A DNA stretch of 64,000 nucleotides from Pohlia nutans (lineage: Eukaryota; Streptophyta; Bryopsida; Bryales; Mniaceae): contig CM040101.1 in NCBI GenBank assembly GCA_022496805.1, positions 29,365,529 through 29,429,528 on the forward strand, written 5' to 3'. Of the stretch, positions 47,340 through 59,368 are shown one piece after another. Below the pieces are notes generated by a model. That model was not told the DNA's origin and did no database searches. It saw only the letters and a program-made list of their open reading frames with translations. Every line of letters begins with the position of its first letter. Position 1 is the first letter of the stretch. Position numbers and translations under genes: made by a program.

Positions 47340-47770
47340 GACAGACGGGAAAGAGGGCAGACGGAATGAGGGGCAGACGGGACGAGGGGCAGACGGAGTG
47401 AGGGCAGACGGGGTGAGGGGCAGACGGGATGAGGCAGTTGGGTTGAGGGGCAGTCGGGTTGACGGGCAGTCGGGTTGGGGCAGACGGCCAGGACCAGGAG
47501 GGATTAGGCAGACGGGCTGGGCAGACGGGATGAGGCAGACGGGCTGGGGATGACGGGGTGAGGCAGACAGGCTGGGGCAGACGGGATGAGGCAGTAGGGT
47601 TGAGGCAGTCGGGTTCGGGCAGATGGGCCTACACCGTTGGATTGAGGCAGTCGAATGCAGCAGATGGATCTAAGCCGTCGGATTGGAGCAGTCGGCCGGG
47701 AAGGGGGCAGTCGGGAGACATGGCAGTCGGAGGGAAGGGGCAGTCCGGAGTGAGGCAAACAGACTGAGGG
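47340..47770. repeat. GGCAGACGG/GGCAGTCGG tandem array, right arm of the composite element
   Basis: Many short units such as GAGGGGCAGACGGGATGAGG. Their reverse complement matches the vocabulary of the 29.8-30.1 kb array. Confidence 0.8.
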
Positions 47771-47797
47771 TAACAAATTTACCTAGGACCACATAGC

Positions 47798-47830
47798 CAC
47801 GTAGGACACGGCTTCCAAGGGTCCTACGTG
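47798..47830. other. Perfect 10-bp inverted repeat
   Basis: CACGTAGGAC, 13-nt loop, GTCCTACGTG. Not followed by a T-tract; probably a fold-back remnant. Confidence 0.6.
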
Positions 47831-47939
47831 GACATGCCACATGTGCTGCTTCAGCCACGTATAGCTTGCAACGTGGCAGAAAGGTAACTGTTTTAACCCT
47901 ACCTGGTGAAAAGACTAGGTGCAGTCTAGGTTGACCCTA

Positions 47940-50440
47940 CCTGCAGTCTAGGTTGACCCTATCGTGTCGTGCCGGAGGGGTCCGCACGACATGATCGGCA
48001 CGACACGACACGACACGGCATGAACGGCATGATGAACAACCCTGGTCGCCACTCCACGAGCTCACCACGCCATGAGCACCAAAACTTGGGCCTTGGTGAC
48101 AGTCGATATCACCTTCCTCGTGACTAGCTCGTGAAGCCATGATGGGCTCAGGGCGTGGTGAGCATGGGTTTGGAGTGGCGGGGTAGACAAGCCTGGGGAG
48201 GTCCAGAAGTGCCGTCGGGGCCGAGACCTAGTTTGGGGTGCCCACGGTTTGCGTTCGAGCCGCCACGCCACGAGCACGAGGTCGCCACGCCATGAGCTTG
48301 CCACGCCACGAGCACCAGAACTTGGGCCTTGGTGACACTTGATATCACCTAACTTGTGACGGGTTCGTGACGCCATGATGGGCTCGTGATAGCAATTTAG
48401 GCTCGTGATGTGGTGAGCATGTATTTGGCGTGGCGGTGTCAGTCAAGCTTGGGGAGGGCCAGAAGTGCCATCGGGGCCGAGACCTAGTTTGGGGTGCCCA
48501 GGGTTTGCGTTTGAGCCGCTAAGCCACGACCACAAGGTCGCCAACCACGAGCTCGCTACGCTACGAGCACCAAAACTTGGGCCTTGGTAACAGTTGATAT
48601 CACCTAACTCGTGACGGGCTCGTGACGCCATGATGGGCTCCGGACGTGGTGGGCAAGGATTTGGAGTGGCGGGGGAGACAAGCCTGGGGAGGTCCAGAAG
48701 TGCCGTCGAGGCCGAGACCTAGTTTGGGGTGCCCAGGGTTTGCGTTCGAGTCGCCACGCCACGAGCACGAGGTCGCCACACCACGAGCTCGCCACGCCGC
48801 GAGCACCAGAACTTGGGCCTTGGTGACACTTGACATCACCTAACTCATGACGGGCTCGTGACGCCATGATGGGCTCGTGATGGCAATTTAGGCTCGTGAC
48901 GTGGTGAGCATGTGTTTGGCGTGGCGGGATCAGTCAAGCTTGGGGAGGGCCAGAAGTGCCGTCGGGGCCGAGACCTAGTTTGGGGTGCCCAGGGTTTGCG
49001 TTTGAGCCGCCACGCCACGAGCACGAGGTCGCCACGCCACGTGCTCGCTACGCTACGAGCACTTGAACTTGGGCCTTGGTAACAGTTGATATCACCTAAC
49101 TCGTGACGGGCTCGTGACGCCATGATGGGCTCGGGACGTGGTGGGCATGGATTTGGAGTGGCGGGGGAGACAAGCCTGGGGAGGTCCAGAAGTGCCGTCG
49201 GGGCCGAGACCTAGTTTGGGGTGCCCAGGGTTTGCGTTCGAGTCGCCACGCCACGAGCACGAGCTCGCCACGCCACGAGCTCGCCACGCCGCGAGCACCA
49301 GAACTTGGGCCTTGGTGACACTTGATATCACCTAACTCATGACGGGCTCGTGACGCCATGATGGGCTCGTGATGGCAATTTAGGCTCGTGACGTGGTGAG
49401 CATGTGTTTGGCGTGGCGGGGTCAGTCAAGCTTGGGGAGGGCCAGAAGTGCCGTCGGGGCCGAGACCTAGTTTGGGGTGCCCAGGGTTTGCGTTTGAGCC
49501 GCCACGCCGCGAGCACTTGAACTTGGGCCTTGGTGACACTTGACATCACCTAACTCGTGACGGGCTCGTGACGCCATGATGGGCTCGTGATGGCAATTTA
49601 GGCTCGTGATGTGGTGAGCATGTGTTTGGCGTGGCGGGGTCAGTCAAGCTTGGGGAGGGCCAAAAGTGCCGTCGGGGCCGAGACTTAGTTTGGGGTGCTC
49701 AGGGTTTGCGTTCGAGCCGCCACGCCACGAGCACGTGGTCGCAACGCCACGAGCACTTGAACTTGGGCCTTGGTGACAGTTGATATCACCTAACTCGTGA
49801 CGGGCTCGTGACGCCATGATGGGCTCGGGACGTGGTGAGCATGGGTTTGGAGGGGTGGGGGATACAAGCTTGGGGAGGTCCAGAAGTGCCGTCGGGGCCG
49901 AGATCTAGTTTGGGGTGCCCAAGGTTTGCGTTTGAGCTGCCAAGCCACGAGCATGAGGTCCCCACGCCACGAGCTCGCCACGCCACGAGCACCAGAACTT
50001 GGGCCTTGGTGACAGTTGACTTCACTTTCCTCGTGACGGGCTCGTGACGCCATGATGGGCTCGTGATGGCAATTTAGACTCGTGGCGTGGTGAGCATGTG
50101 TTTGGCGTGGCGGGGTCAGTCAAGGAGTGGGAGGGCCAGATGTGCCGTCGGGGCCGAGACCTAGTTTGGGGTGCTCAGGGTTTGCGTTTGAGCCGCCACG
50201 CCACGAGCACGAGGTCGCCACGCCACGGGCTCGCTACGCCACGAGCACTTGAACTTGGGCCTTGGTGACAGTTGATATCACCTAACTCGTGACGGGCTCG
50301 TGACGCCATGGTGGGCTCGGGACGTGGTGAGCATAGGTTTGGAGTGGCGGGGGAGACAAGCCTGGGGAGGTCTAGAAGTGCCGTCGGGGCCGACACCTAG
50401 TTTGGGGTGCCCACGGTTTGCGATTCGTCTTTTGGAAATA
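47940..50440. repeat. Satellite with alternating 218-256 bp units containing TCGGGGCCGA
   Basis: Ten units. The core TCGGGGCCGA (one copy TCGAGGCCGA) lies at 48215, 48471, 48706, 48962, 49198, 49454, 49672, 49892, 50148 and 50384, giving steps of about 256, 235, 256, 236, 256, 218, 220, 256 and 236 bp. Around it are AGAAGTGCCG and GAGACCTAGTTTGGGGTGCC, CACGCCACGAGC repeats and ACTTGGGCCTTGGTGACA. ORFs here are repeat shadows. Confidence 0.92.
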
Positions 50441-50870
50441 CGAAAATTAGGCTCAACCTTAGCTGAGCGGTCATTGGCATGGTTATTATATACAGCAAAC
50501 TGAGGGAGTGATTCATTGATTCTTTTGGAGCCATTTCTACATTGTCCTGTCAAGTGTCTACTACCGAAGAGGGACTAGTCACAAATTTGTCGCATGTGTA
50601 ATACACGATCTTGTTATAAAATGTCACACTTATATAACATGTACTTGTCATAAGATTAGAGAATGTAACAAGGACTAGTAATAAAATTTCAAATGTCACG
50701 CGGACGTGTCATAAATCAATAGAATGAGAATGACAGGGACTAGTCGTAAAGTGTTTCATGTAATAAGGACCAGTAATAAGTTCTTCCAATATAAGTACCT
50801 AATAGTGTTTTTGTAAAGGACTTCATGTATGTGTTGTGTAACCGTCAGTTACCGAGGCGGTGCATATAGG
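50441..50870. other. Spacer without gene
   Basis: Imperfect repeats of GACTAGT-ATAAAAT/GTCACA type; no ORF. Confidence 0.4.
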
Positions 50871-51678
50871 ATGGCAAAAAGAACTACGGGGAGCTTGCAG
50901 CAAAGAGCAAGCAGTCCGTCCAAAAAGAAGGTCAGATGCGGGTGGAAGTTCCCATTGGTAAGGGAAACTGATGACTTGCGAAGAAAGATAATTATTTTGA
51001 ACATTGTAGGCTTTCTATGTGACATCCAGCTACTCCACGATAGGTAAGAGTAGGGTGTAGATCTAGTCGTCCACTACAAAAAAGACTATAATTTTCAAAA
51101 TCAAGAAAAGGATCGACTGTGGCCCTTCTTTGACCATGTTATGTAGTAGTTTTGATGTGGTGATATGGTCGCCTATAGAACATGGAATAGTCCACTCCGT
51201 ATTTAGGCAAGGACGTCCGTCTAGCTGCAATACCACGGAATTTGGTTGGTCCACAGCCGCTTCATCACTTTTATCATGAATAAGTTCAAGTTTTTTTTTG
51301 TTTCAATTGTGCTTCCTAACATCATGGACCTTTCAACCGTACACGTAGGAACTTGAAGCATTGCCGAAGGTGGTGGAGGCTACATCTGCAACGTTGGCCT
51401 TGAGATCCAAGGTCACAATCATAGACTTCGACGATGAATTCAAGGCCACAACGAAGGTTGTAGCTCAGGGCGTGATCGTGAGCTTTGCAGGAGGCATACT
51501 GCATGACCGGATGATTGAGGAGGACAATGCATCGGTCACAATGTCGTCGATTTTCTCGGGATCAAAAGCGGTGTTGTTGTTCGAGGACGACAATGGCAAC
51601 GAACCCCCAATCGTGCGTTTTAGAGACGCATTCAACTCCGTGACCAAGTGGCCTCTTCAAGCACTGAAGGTAGCGTAA
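50871..51678 (+). CDS. Possible two-exon gene, hypothetical
   Basis: Candidate exon 1 starts at ATG 50871, encodes a basic peptide (MAKRTTGSL...SPSKKK) and ends at GTCAGA near 50931. Candidate exon 2 begins after ACACGTAG near 51351 and ends at the stop 51676-51678. It encodes KVTIIDFDDEFKATTKVV, then a Val/Ile-rich stretch and KAVLLFEDDNG. No family recognised. CACTACAAAAAAG at 51072 falls in the proposed intron, so exon 2 could belong to a transposon instead. Low confidence. Confidence 0.3.
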
Positions 51679-51959
51679 ACCGCATGAAGTAAGATTCTTA
51701 TAATAAGACGTTCCATATATTGATGAAGAATAAAAGTCGCTAATGCTAGATAGTAAATTTGTCTAGAACTTAGCGATGATTGCCTTTGTATTGAGAAATT
51801 CACTACTATATATAAGATAATTCATTCACATTTTTCTAAACTCACTTCTATGTCTCTTCTATTGTCTCTTTTGTATTTGCAAAGCATAGTATAGCATTGC
51901 GTAAACATAGTTTTTAGTCTGTCATCTTAGCTATTGTGCGCCATGTAGTATGACTACAA

Positions 51960-52826
51960 CGCGTCATAAGTGTTTGGAATGACTTCCGAAACGTGACTGT
52001 AGTTCACAACTAACAGTAATGCAAATCTAACTCAATGTAGTCACAAACATCGCACACAAATCCCAGTAATGTGACTCTTAGTCACTAACCACATCACTCT
52101 ATCAAGTCATACGACGGGAAAATTGTCAGCAATAAGGTGACTACAGCAAGTCACGTAATGTTCGTAGTGTTTCCAATATTGTAACTACAACTAGTCATAT
52201 AATGTTTGCACTGAAACTAAAATATGACTGACGATCTTAAAACATGACTACAAGCCGTCACAACACTAGCAGTAACATTCCAATTGGGCCGCCACATCGG
52301 CCCAAATACGACTCGACATAGTCATATTCCACGTCAGCCAAAAACATCACTACTAGTCACATTCCACATGGACAACATTATGAGCCAAAATATGACTCCA
52401 CAGAGTCACATTCCACATCAGTTCAAAATATGACTGGCAGTCACATTCCACGTGGAGGTGCCACGTCAGCAAAAAGATAACTCTACCTAGTCATATTCCA
52501 CGTCAGCAGAAAATATGACTCCACGGAGTCACATGCCACGTCAGATTTTGGCCTCGGCTGCCCGGGCAGACCACGAAAAGTCAAGTTCAAGGGGGCCGCT
52601 CAAGTTGGCGGCGCAAATGCTGACGTGGCACGTACATGGAGGCCAAATATACGTCTTCAGTTGTATTTATTCATATGACTAGGTGTCCGAAGCGACTCGT
52701 CGGTAATGAGCCCGCCCTGTCACCGCGCGCGTCACATTCCAAAATATGACTGGCAGTCACAAAAACTGATTTTGTCACTGCGCGCAGTCATAAACGCAGT
52801 CACAAAATACCCCATTTGTTCTAGTG
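51960..52826. repeat. Palindromic TGACT...AGTCA repeats
   Basis: Units of about 45-60 bp with a short palindrome such as TGACTCCACGGAGTCA followed by CATTCCACGTCAGC. The block ends at TTCTAGTG (52826), whose complement CACTAGAACAAA resembles a CACTA terminus. A partner at 51072 (CACTACAAAAAA) lacks a matching 3-bp duplication. Confidence 0.6.
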
Positions 52827-55805
52827 AATTTAACATCTTTGGGTTCATTTTGATATTATTTATAAAGAGCAACAAAACGATTCTAAGAATTTTAGACATT
52901 GTTAAACCAAAAGATGTATCCATGTGATCACAAAGACAGTTCCACAAATAAGTCATATTTGCTTTTAGTCTTTAATTTTAATATAAAAGATATTTTATAT
53001 TTAGAAGTGAATGTCTCTTAATAGTAATGCTTATATAAAAAGTAAAGACTAAGACGGTTCCACATAGAATTCATGTTTATTATTATTTTTGATAATTCCT
53101 ATTCTTGGAAAGTCTACGTAGAGTTAGAGACAACTTTAAAGGCAAAGATGTTCTAAGTTTGAATTTTATATTTAAACAAAAAACCCCTACAAACACATGT
53201 TCAAACATTTTACAAGATTGAGATTCTTTAGTTGATAGTTTTTATTTTTGATAATTTTATAATCCTTAAAAAGTCTATTTAGAGTTGGAGACAACTCTAT
53301 AAGTGAGGTTTTTTCAATTTATGAATTTTATTTTAAACTTAGGATCTTGACACATGGTCAAGAATTTGACACGAGGTTTTTTATTTGATCGTTTTATAGT
53401 TTTTGGAAGAAAACATAGATTTGAAGACAAGTTCAAAAGGGAGGTTTTAATTTATTTGTGATCCTATTTCTATTTATTTTCAACTTAGAGTCCTAAGTCC
53501 TCAACGTACACGTGTTCAAGGATTTGAGAGGAGATTTTTATTTGATATAATAGTTTAATTTGAATTCTAATAAACTATATGCACTTTGAACAACCAGTGA
53601 ACAACTTTGTGCCGATGACGGATAGATAGATAGATAGATGGATAGATAGATGGATGGATGCAAACGTACGTGGGTGGTCAGCGTGTGAGGCCCACTAGTA
53701 TATAAACATTGAAAGAGGGTTTACTTTTGTTGTATGTATCCCAAGACGGTTCTAAGTACGTGGGGTCATGTTCACTTTTTAGTCCTTTACTTTTGTCACC
53801 ACAAGACAATTTTGAAGGGATTATTTTTTCTTGATTTTTAGCTTGACTGTTTTATGTTTAGTCTTTTACTTTTATCATTAGACTAACGAGGTGGTTTTGC
53901 TTGGAATTGATGTTTTAGTTAAATAATTTAAATGCTTTAATTAGATTAACTGACCTAATGATTTGATCTAAACGTTTTGAAATAATTTCTATAGGAGAAA
54001 GGTTCACATGGAATTTTTCATAAACTAAATCTTTTAAAAATATGTCTTAAATGACTGTTTTGAAGCTTTATACAAAATGAAAGCTGTGAAAGTTGTAGAA
54101 TAGACAAATTAATTAATTATTTTTTGAATTTAATTATGATTCGCTAAAAGTATAATGTTCATAATATGGTCATAAGTTGCCGAAATTTAGGAGCTTTAAC
54201 TTGTAAAAACACCAATTTAAATAATTTTAGGCAAAAAGTAGATAAAATAAACACTTTAACTCCTAAACATATAATTGTCTTGAAAATGAACAATGTACAA
54301 AATCAAACACATATTTCTCATGTGTCATTGACTTTTGCATTATGAATTTTTTACTATATACATTATAGGAAGTTACCTTCATGCATGCATAATTTGATTA
54401 GAAATGGGATGATTTGTGAAATTTTATGCCTCGTTTTAAATTGTAGTGATTCACCCAATATTTTGAAGATTTCAGTGTGTAAAAGTGCTCTTAAAAAATT
54501 CAACTCATAAAATTATGCAACCAAAAAATCTCCAAAAATCACTACACTTAGAATATTACATTTCGACCAATCACAAAAAAATTCATGTACAAATTTTCAA
54601 TATCTTATTCGTAATCAAATTACAAAAGAATGATAAATTTTAAATTTTAAATTTATACGAAAATACTGGTGATAGCAATCATATATCTAACCATATGGAT
54701 AGAATCAAAAATTCATAGTGTATAACTTTTATTCATATATCAAGTTCAAAATATCCCTCTTAGTTACATTCTAAAAGTCATCTTTGAAATTCTCCAAATC
54801 TGGAGAAAGGTCAGGGCGTTTAGGCATGAAATGAGATGAAGTCTAATGAATATTTAAGAATCTTATTAACTTATAATTTTAGCCAATCATAATGAAATTT
54901 AAGAAATAATTATTAATTATATATTTTTAATGAATTATGGAATTTTATAGTTTATAAATTATATATCAAATTATTTATGATGAATTTGTGAAATCTAGTT
55001 TTATAGAATTGAATGAAAATTCATATTCTAGAATAAGTCCTAAGGAAGTCATTGCCAAAAATTTAGATATCCATGAGAAAACAAAAATAGTCTGTCTTTT
55101 ATTCGTTTGAGATAAAAATTTATAAATATTTAGAAACAATATAGGATATTTTAAAAACAATATGGATGTTCTATGAATATTTTGAAATATATCATGAATA
55201 TGCCCTAGATACTATAAATAGTAGAATACTCCAATTATTTCATAGTTCCCCATTAAATACCATGTCTGCTTTTGTATCCCAAAATTTACACTAAATGACT
55301 TCCATGAGGAATAAGTCCTACGTCTTTGCAAAAGTGATGCATTATCATGCATATTTTCAAATTTGACAATTTTGATGACTACTTCAAGCACCCTCACTAC
55401 CAACCTTTATCAATTTCTGTATAAACATGGGTACATATTTACACAAATCCAATGACACTAGTTTGTCAAAAGTTTCCTCCTGATCATAGTAGACCTAAAA
55501 TTTGAGTGATTTCGACTTTCCTTACTACCTCAAAGTTGGTTTGAAATTTCTGCTAAAACCCATTTTGGACTCTTCGTCCTTTATAGATTAATGCGAGTCT
55601 TTTGGGTTTATCTCAATCAACTATATAACAATGCATACGCACGCCTCTGAACTGGCGTGTGGGGCTCACTATAATCAACATTTTTGTACTACCATCACCC
55701 CATCATTGCCCCCCTATTGTCACTCCACTACCTTTACCACTATTATCATTGCCGTCACTTCTACCACTTCCATCACCATCACCACTTCTACTACTACCAT
55801 AATCT
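52827..55805. other. AT-rich region without gene
   Basis: Long AT-rich DNA with frequent stops in all frames. A GATA/GATG microsatellite lies at about 53621-53660. The last nine bases, CCATAATCT (55797-55805), are the candidate target duplication of the third MULE. Confidence 0.6.
53621..53660. repeat. (GATA)n/(GATG)n microsatellite
   Basis: GATAGATAGATAGATGGATA-type tetranucleotide repeat. Confidence 0.9.
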
Positions 55806-55925
55806 CGGGGGTGCTAGTATGTGAGCCAAAGAGCGGAGAACAAAAGAGCAAGAGAGCCTAATAGCGTAGGAAATTTTGAGTTTTTTTTTTTTTTTTTTTT
55901 TGAAAGATACCTATGACTGTGGGAC
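55806..55925 (+). repeat. Left terminal inverted repeat of the third element
   Basis: CGGGGG-TGCTAGTATGTGAGCC, GAGC repeats, about 22 T, CCTATGACTGTGG. Strong match in order to 28140-28271 read on the minus strand. Confidence 0.75.
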
Positions 55926-55939
55926 TAGGCTGTAGGATT

Positions 55940-56065
55940 CAGGGACTTTTAGGGATTACTGATTTTGGGTTTTAGATATTGTATCTATGTAGAATAAATT
56001 TGATATTCAGTTTAGGATGTAGGGTTTAGGATGAGATTGACCGTGCTTTAGGGTTTAGGGTTGTA
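55940..56065. repeat. TTTAGGG telomere-like tract
   Basis: TTTAGGGTTTAGGG at about 56048-56061 plus GGGTTTAGG and TTTTAGGGA words nearby; a mirror image of the CCCTAAA tract at 28018-28060 relative to the element end. Confidence 0.65.
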
Positions 56066-57553
56066 GAAAATGCAGCAATTCATGAAGGCATCAAAGATCA
56101 CAAAAGACAATGACGTGAAAAAGAACGCTCGTATGAAAACATGAGTGTAGTGGCCCTTTTAGTCTCACTACCAATCATAAAATAACATTGAATGCAAACT
56201 ATACTTCACTATGAGGATTCATCAGAGGAGTCCTCATGTGTAGAAGATGATGTCCTAGAAAAAGAGCTAGAACTATGGGTGCGAGAAGACTCCGCAGCTT
56301 CTACATCCATGAACCGTGAAATCCCAGTATCAACAGCTCCCTCTATCATCTCCACGTCATCAAGACTCTGCTCAGCAAGTGCCCTAGTAAGTGGCTCCAC
56401 GTACACAAGGAGCTCAAACGGTTTCGGTGGACTTGGGAAGAAGTCGCGGGCAGCACAAAAAGGCTTTTGTCGAGTATTGCTCATTCCAATCAATTGTCTA
56501 TAAAACATAGGAAGAACATTAGTACTTTGGGCTGCTCAAAATTGATATCGACATGTAGCTAGCAAATTTGAATTCAAACAAACTTACTTACTCTGACATC
56601 TTCTCTTGATCTGCGTCGGTACAATCTCCATGGTATCTGGATCGTGAGAGTGCTTCGATGCTGAAGGCCGCGCTGCAACGGAGGTATCCTTAGCACGCAC
56701 TAGAGGAGCGATGAGTGCATCATAGATAGCTTTGTCCTCCTCCAAAGCTACAATGTGGCGGTTGACATTCCTGCAAGCATGAATGGAAGCGCCTAGAATA
56801 CACACAGACACGAAGATCATAAACAGATTGTCCGTGCACAAAAGGAAGTCATTAAACAAGTTGCGAATGAATGGAAAAAACTAGATGACTGAAGATTACC
56901 AGTCACGGCGTTGCAGTCAAGAACGATGTCTCCTGGTTTAGAACAAGCCTCAATGAAAACTTGCCAGAACCCTCTGCTCTGTTCTCGGGGTCCGCGCCAT
57001 GGCTTGGTCCCGTTCATGGCCTGGTCTGATTTGGTGGTGTAATCCTGCAGCCACTCATCTGATCCGATGTCCACCCCGACCTCGTGCATAGATGAAACTG
57101 GATTGAATTGGAAGTTGGAGCCTTCCCTCCTCACCAATAGGTAGGTTCCAAATCTTTGCGTTTGAAACATCACAAGACAATGAGAATTACAAACAAATTA
57201 AGTCAATGTTATTAGAAGGTCATTAATGAGAAATTATAGACTTTGATAAAGAACGAAGTCAAACGTACTGTCAACTGCGGATTGGCCGGATAACACAGAT
57301 GCAAACGATTCATGCAGACCCAGTTTTTCCGCTCCACGAACCCATAACTCTCCGCATATCCGACTTCGCTTTCACGTCGTAAGGGTGGATGACGACCATG
57401 GCTCCATCGTCCTGAATGTGATTATCAGCGAAGTAAAAAATGGCATCGAAATTGGATTGCAAGAATGTATTCCAAAGGGGGACCTCGATGGGAGGATCAG
57501 ATAAAGTCGGGACGCGCAAATCCTCTTGGTAGTCCACCAACATGAGGTCAATA

Positions 57554-59368
57554 CACTACTAGAAAATATGTGTCCAAAACAACAAAAAATCAACAAAGAA
57601 TTGTTGATAATGGGAGTTGATTTGGACAAGTTGACCTGGACATCTTTCAACAGAGATATGTTGTTTGATTTTTGTTGTTTTGGTCAAAAAAATTCAACTA
57701 CACAAAAGTAATAATTCTACTACCCGAAATAAAAATTTCAGCTTCCCATACCATAATTTTCTGGCTGCCCGGACGAAAATTTTTGGCTACCCAGACAGAA
57801 ATTTTCAACTGCCCGGAAAAAAATTCCCGCTGCCCGGGCAGTAGTTTTCATCTGCCCGGGCCCTAATATCCAACTGCCCGAGCCACAATTTCCGGTTGCC
57901 AAGACTACCATATCCTAACAACTCCGCCCACCGGGTTTGATCTCAAGACCTCCTACATGATGACTACAAGATCTTACCAACACACCATTGGTGAGTTGCT
58001 TTGTGCCACAACCAATTACTTATTGTTACTTATAAATGCCGACATCAAAAATTTGGACTTTTGACAATTTTAGTAAACTTTGAAGGCTTGTTTCTCCTTC
58101 ATACGGTGTCCGATTTTAATAAAAATTATTGGAAAAGTTGCGTTTTAAAGTCTAGTATTAGTGGTAAAATTTTTACTTTGATCCAATATGTTGTGAAGTT
58201 TTTATAGACAGTTTAGTAGAAGGGGGTTCAACAAAAAATAACTTTTGTCTTTGATACCCAAAAAATATGTTTTTAGAAAATTTAAATTTTTTTTATAGAT
58301 ATAGAAAAAAGCCTGCCTAATCCACTTCAAAAAAAAAATTTGAAAAAAAAAAAGTTTTTGACATCGCTAAAACTATCCAAAGTCTGCTGTGGAAAAAAAA
58401 ACAGCTCCCAGCCATCAAAATTTCGTCGAAAAAGAAATATTTTTGGAATTTTTTGAAACTTTTTGTACATATAGAAAAAAGCCTGCCTGATCCACTACAA
58501 AAAGAGAAATTGAAAAAAAATAATTTTTGACATCGCTAAAAATATCCAAAGTCTGCTGTGACAAAAAAAACAGCTCCCAGCCATCAAAATTTAGTCGAAA
58601 AAAAATAAAAATTTAAATTTTCCGAAACTTTCTCTAGGTACACAAAAAAGCCTGCCTGATCCAATGCAAAAAAAATTTGAAGAAATTCTTTTTTTTGACA
58701 TCGCTAAAAATATCCGAAGTCTACTGTAGAAAAAAAAACAACTCCCAGCCATCAAAATTTCATTGAAAAAAAAAATTTCTGGAATTTGTTGAAACTTTTT
58801 GTAAGTACAAATAAAAGCCTACCTGATCCACTCTCCAAAAAAAATTGAAAAAACATTTTTTTTGTTATTTTTGTAAATAAATTTAATTTGAAATTTTTAT
58901 AAAATTTTAATAAAATAATAATATTAAGTATTACAAAAATGTATAAAAAATGTTTTTATAATGCTCAAAAATTATTTTAAAATTATTTTATTTTATTTTT
59001 ATTTTGTTTTATATTAAGAATATATTCAAAAAATATTAAAGAATTATTATCCAACCTGATGTGGCCGATATGCTGCCAGAGATCCACATGAGATTTCATT
59101 TTTATTTTTATTTTTATTTTTTATTTATTTTTATTTTTATTTTTAAAATTATTTTATTTTTTTTTATTTTATTAATTTATATGCATGAGAATTCGCGGTT
59201 TTGATGAGGCTTTAGATTTCCTCTAATGTTACAGAAAGTTAAAAATTTGTGAAAAAAACACTTATAGTGCACAAATCAACAGAAATCAGTGAAAAAGGCA
59301 CCTACAATGCACGGACCAACAGAAATGAGTTGATTTTTTGTTGATTTGGTCGTGATTTTCTAGTAGTG
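57554..59368. mobile_element. Non-autonomous CACTA-type transposon, 1.8 kb
   Basis: Ends CACTACTAGAAAAT... and ...ATTTTCTAGTAGTG form a 14-bp inverted repeat, with a shared subterminal CAACAAAAAATCAAC. A 3-bp ATA duplication flanks it (57551-57553, 59369-59371), the size expected for CACTA. It sits inside the methylase-like exon of copy 3; one ATA copy restores the phase of that exon. No transposase ORF inside. The termini suggest mobilisation in trans by a CACTA transposase. Confidence 0.9.
58300..58860. repeat. About 169-bp tandem repeats inside the CACTA element
   Basis: AAAAGCCTGCCTGATCCA recurs near 58305, 58474, 58643 and 58812, followed by GACATCGCTAAAA and CAGCTCCCAGCCATCAAAAT blocks. 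Roughly 3.3 copies. Confidence 0.88.

Noticed and set aside
29808..47770. Target duplication for the composite element
   Set aside because: Compared bases outside GTTAC/GTAAC; found only a displaced TTTAC match, not adjacent to the ends.
47940..50440. Arginine/serine-rich ORFs in the satellite
   Set aside because: They recur with the satellite unit and have no conserved start or domain.
51072..52826. A complete CACTA element from CACTACAAAAAA to TTCTAGTG
   Set aside because: Flanking trinucleotides (GTC and AAT) do not match and the inverted ends agree only weakly.
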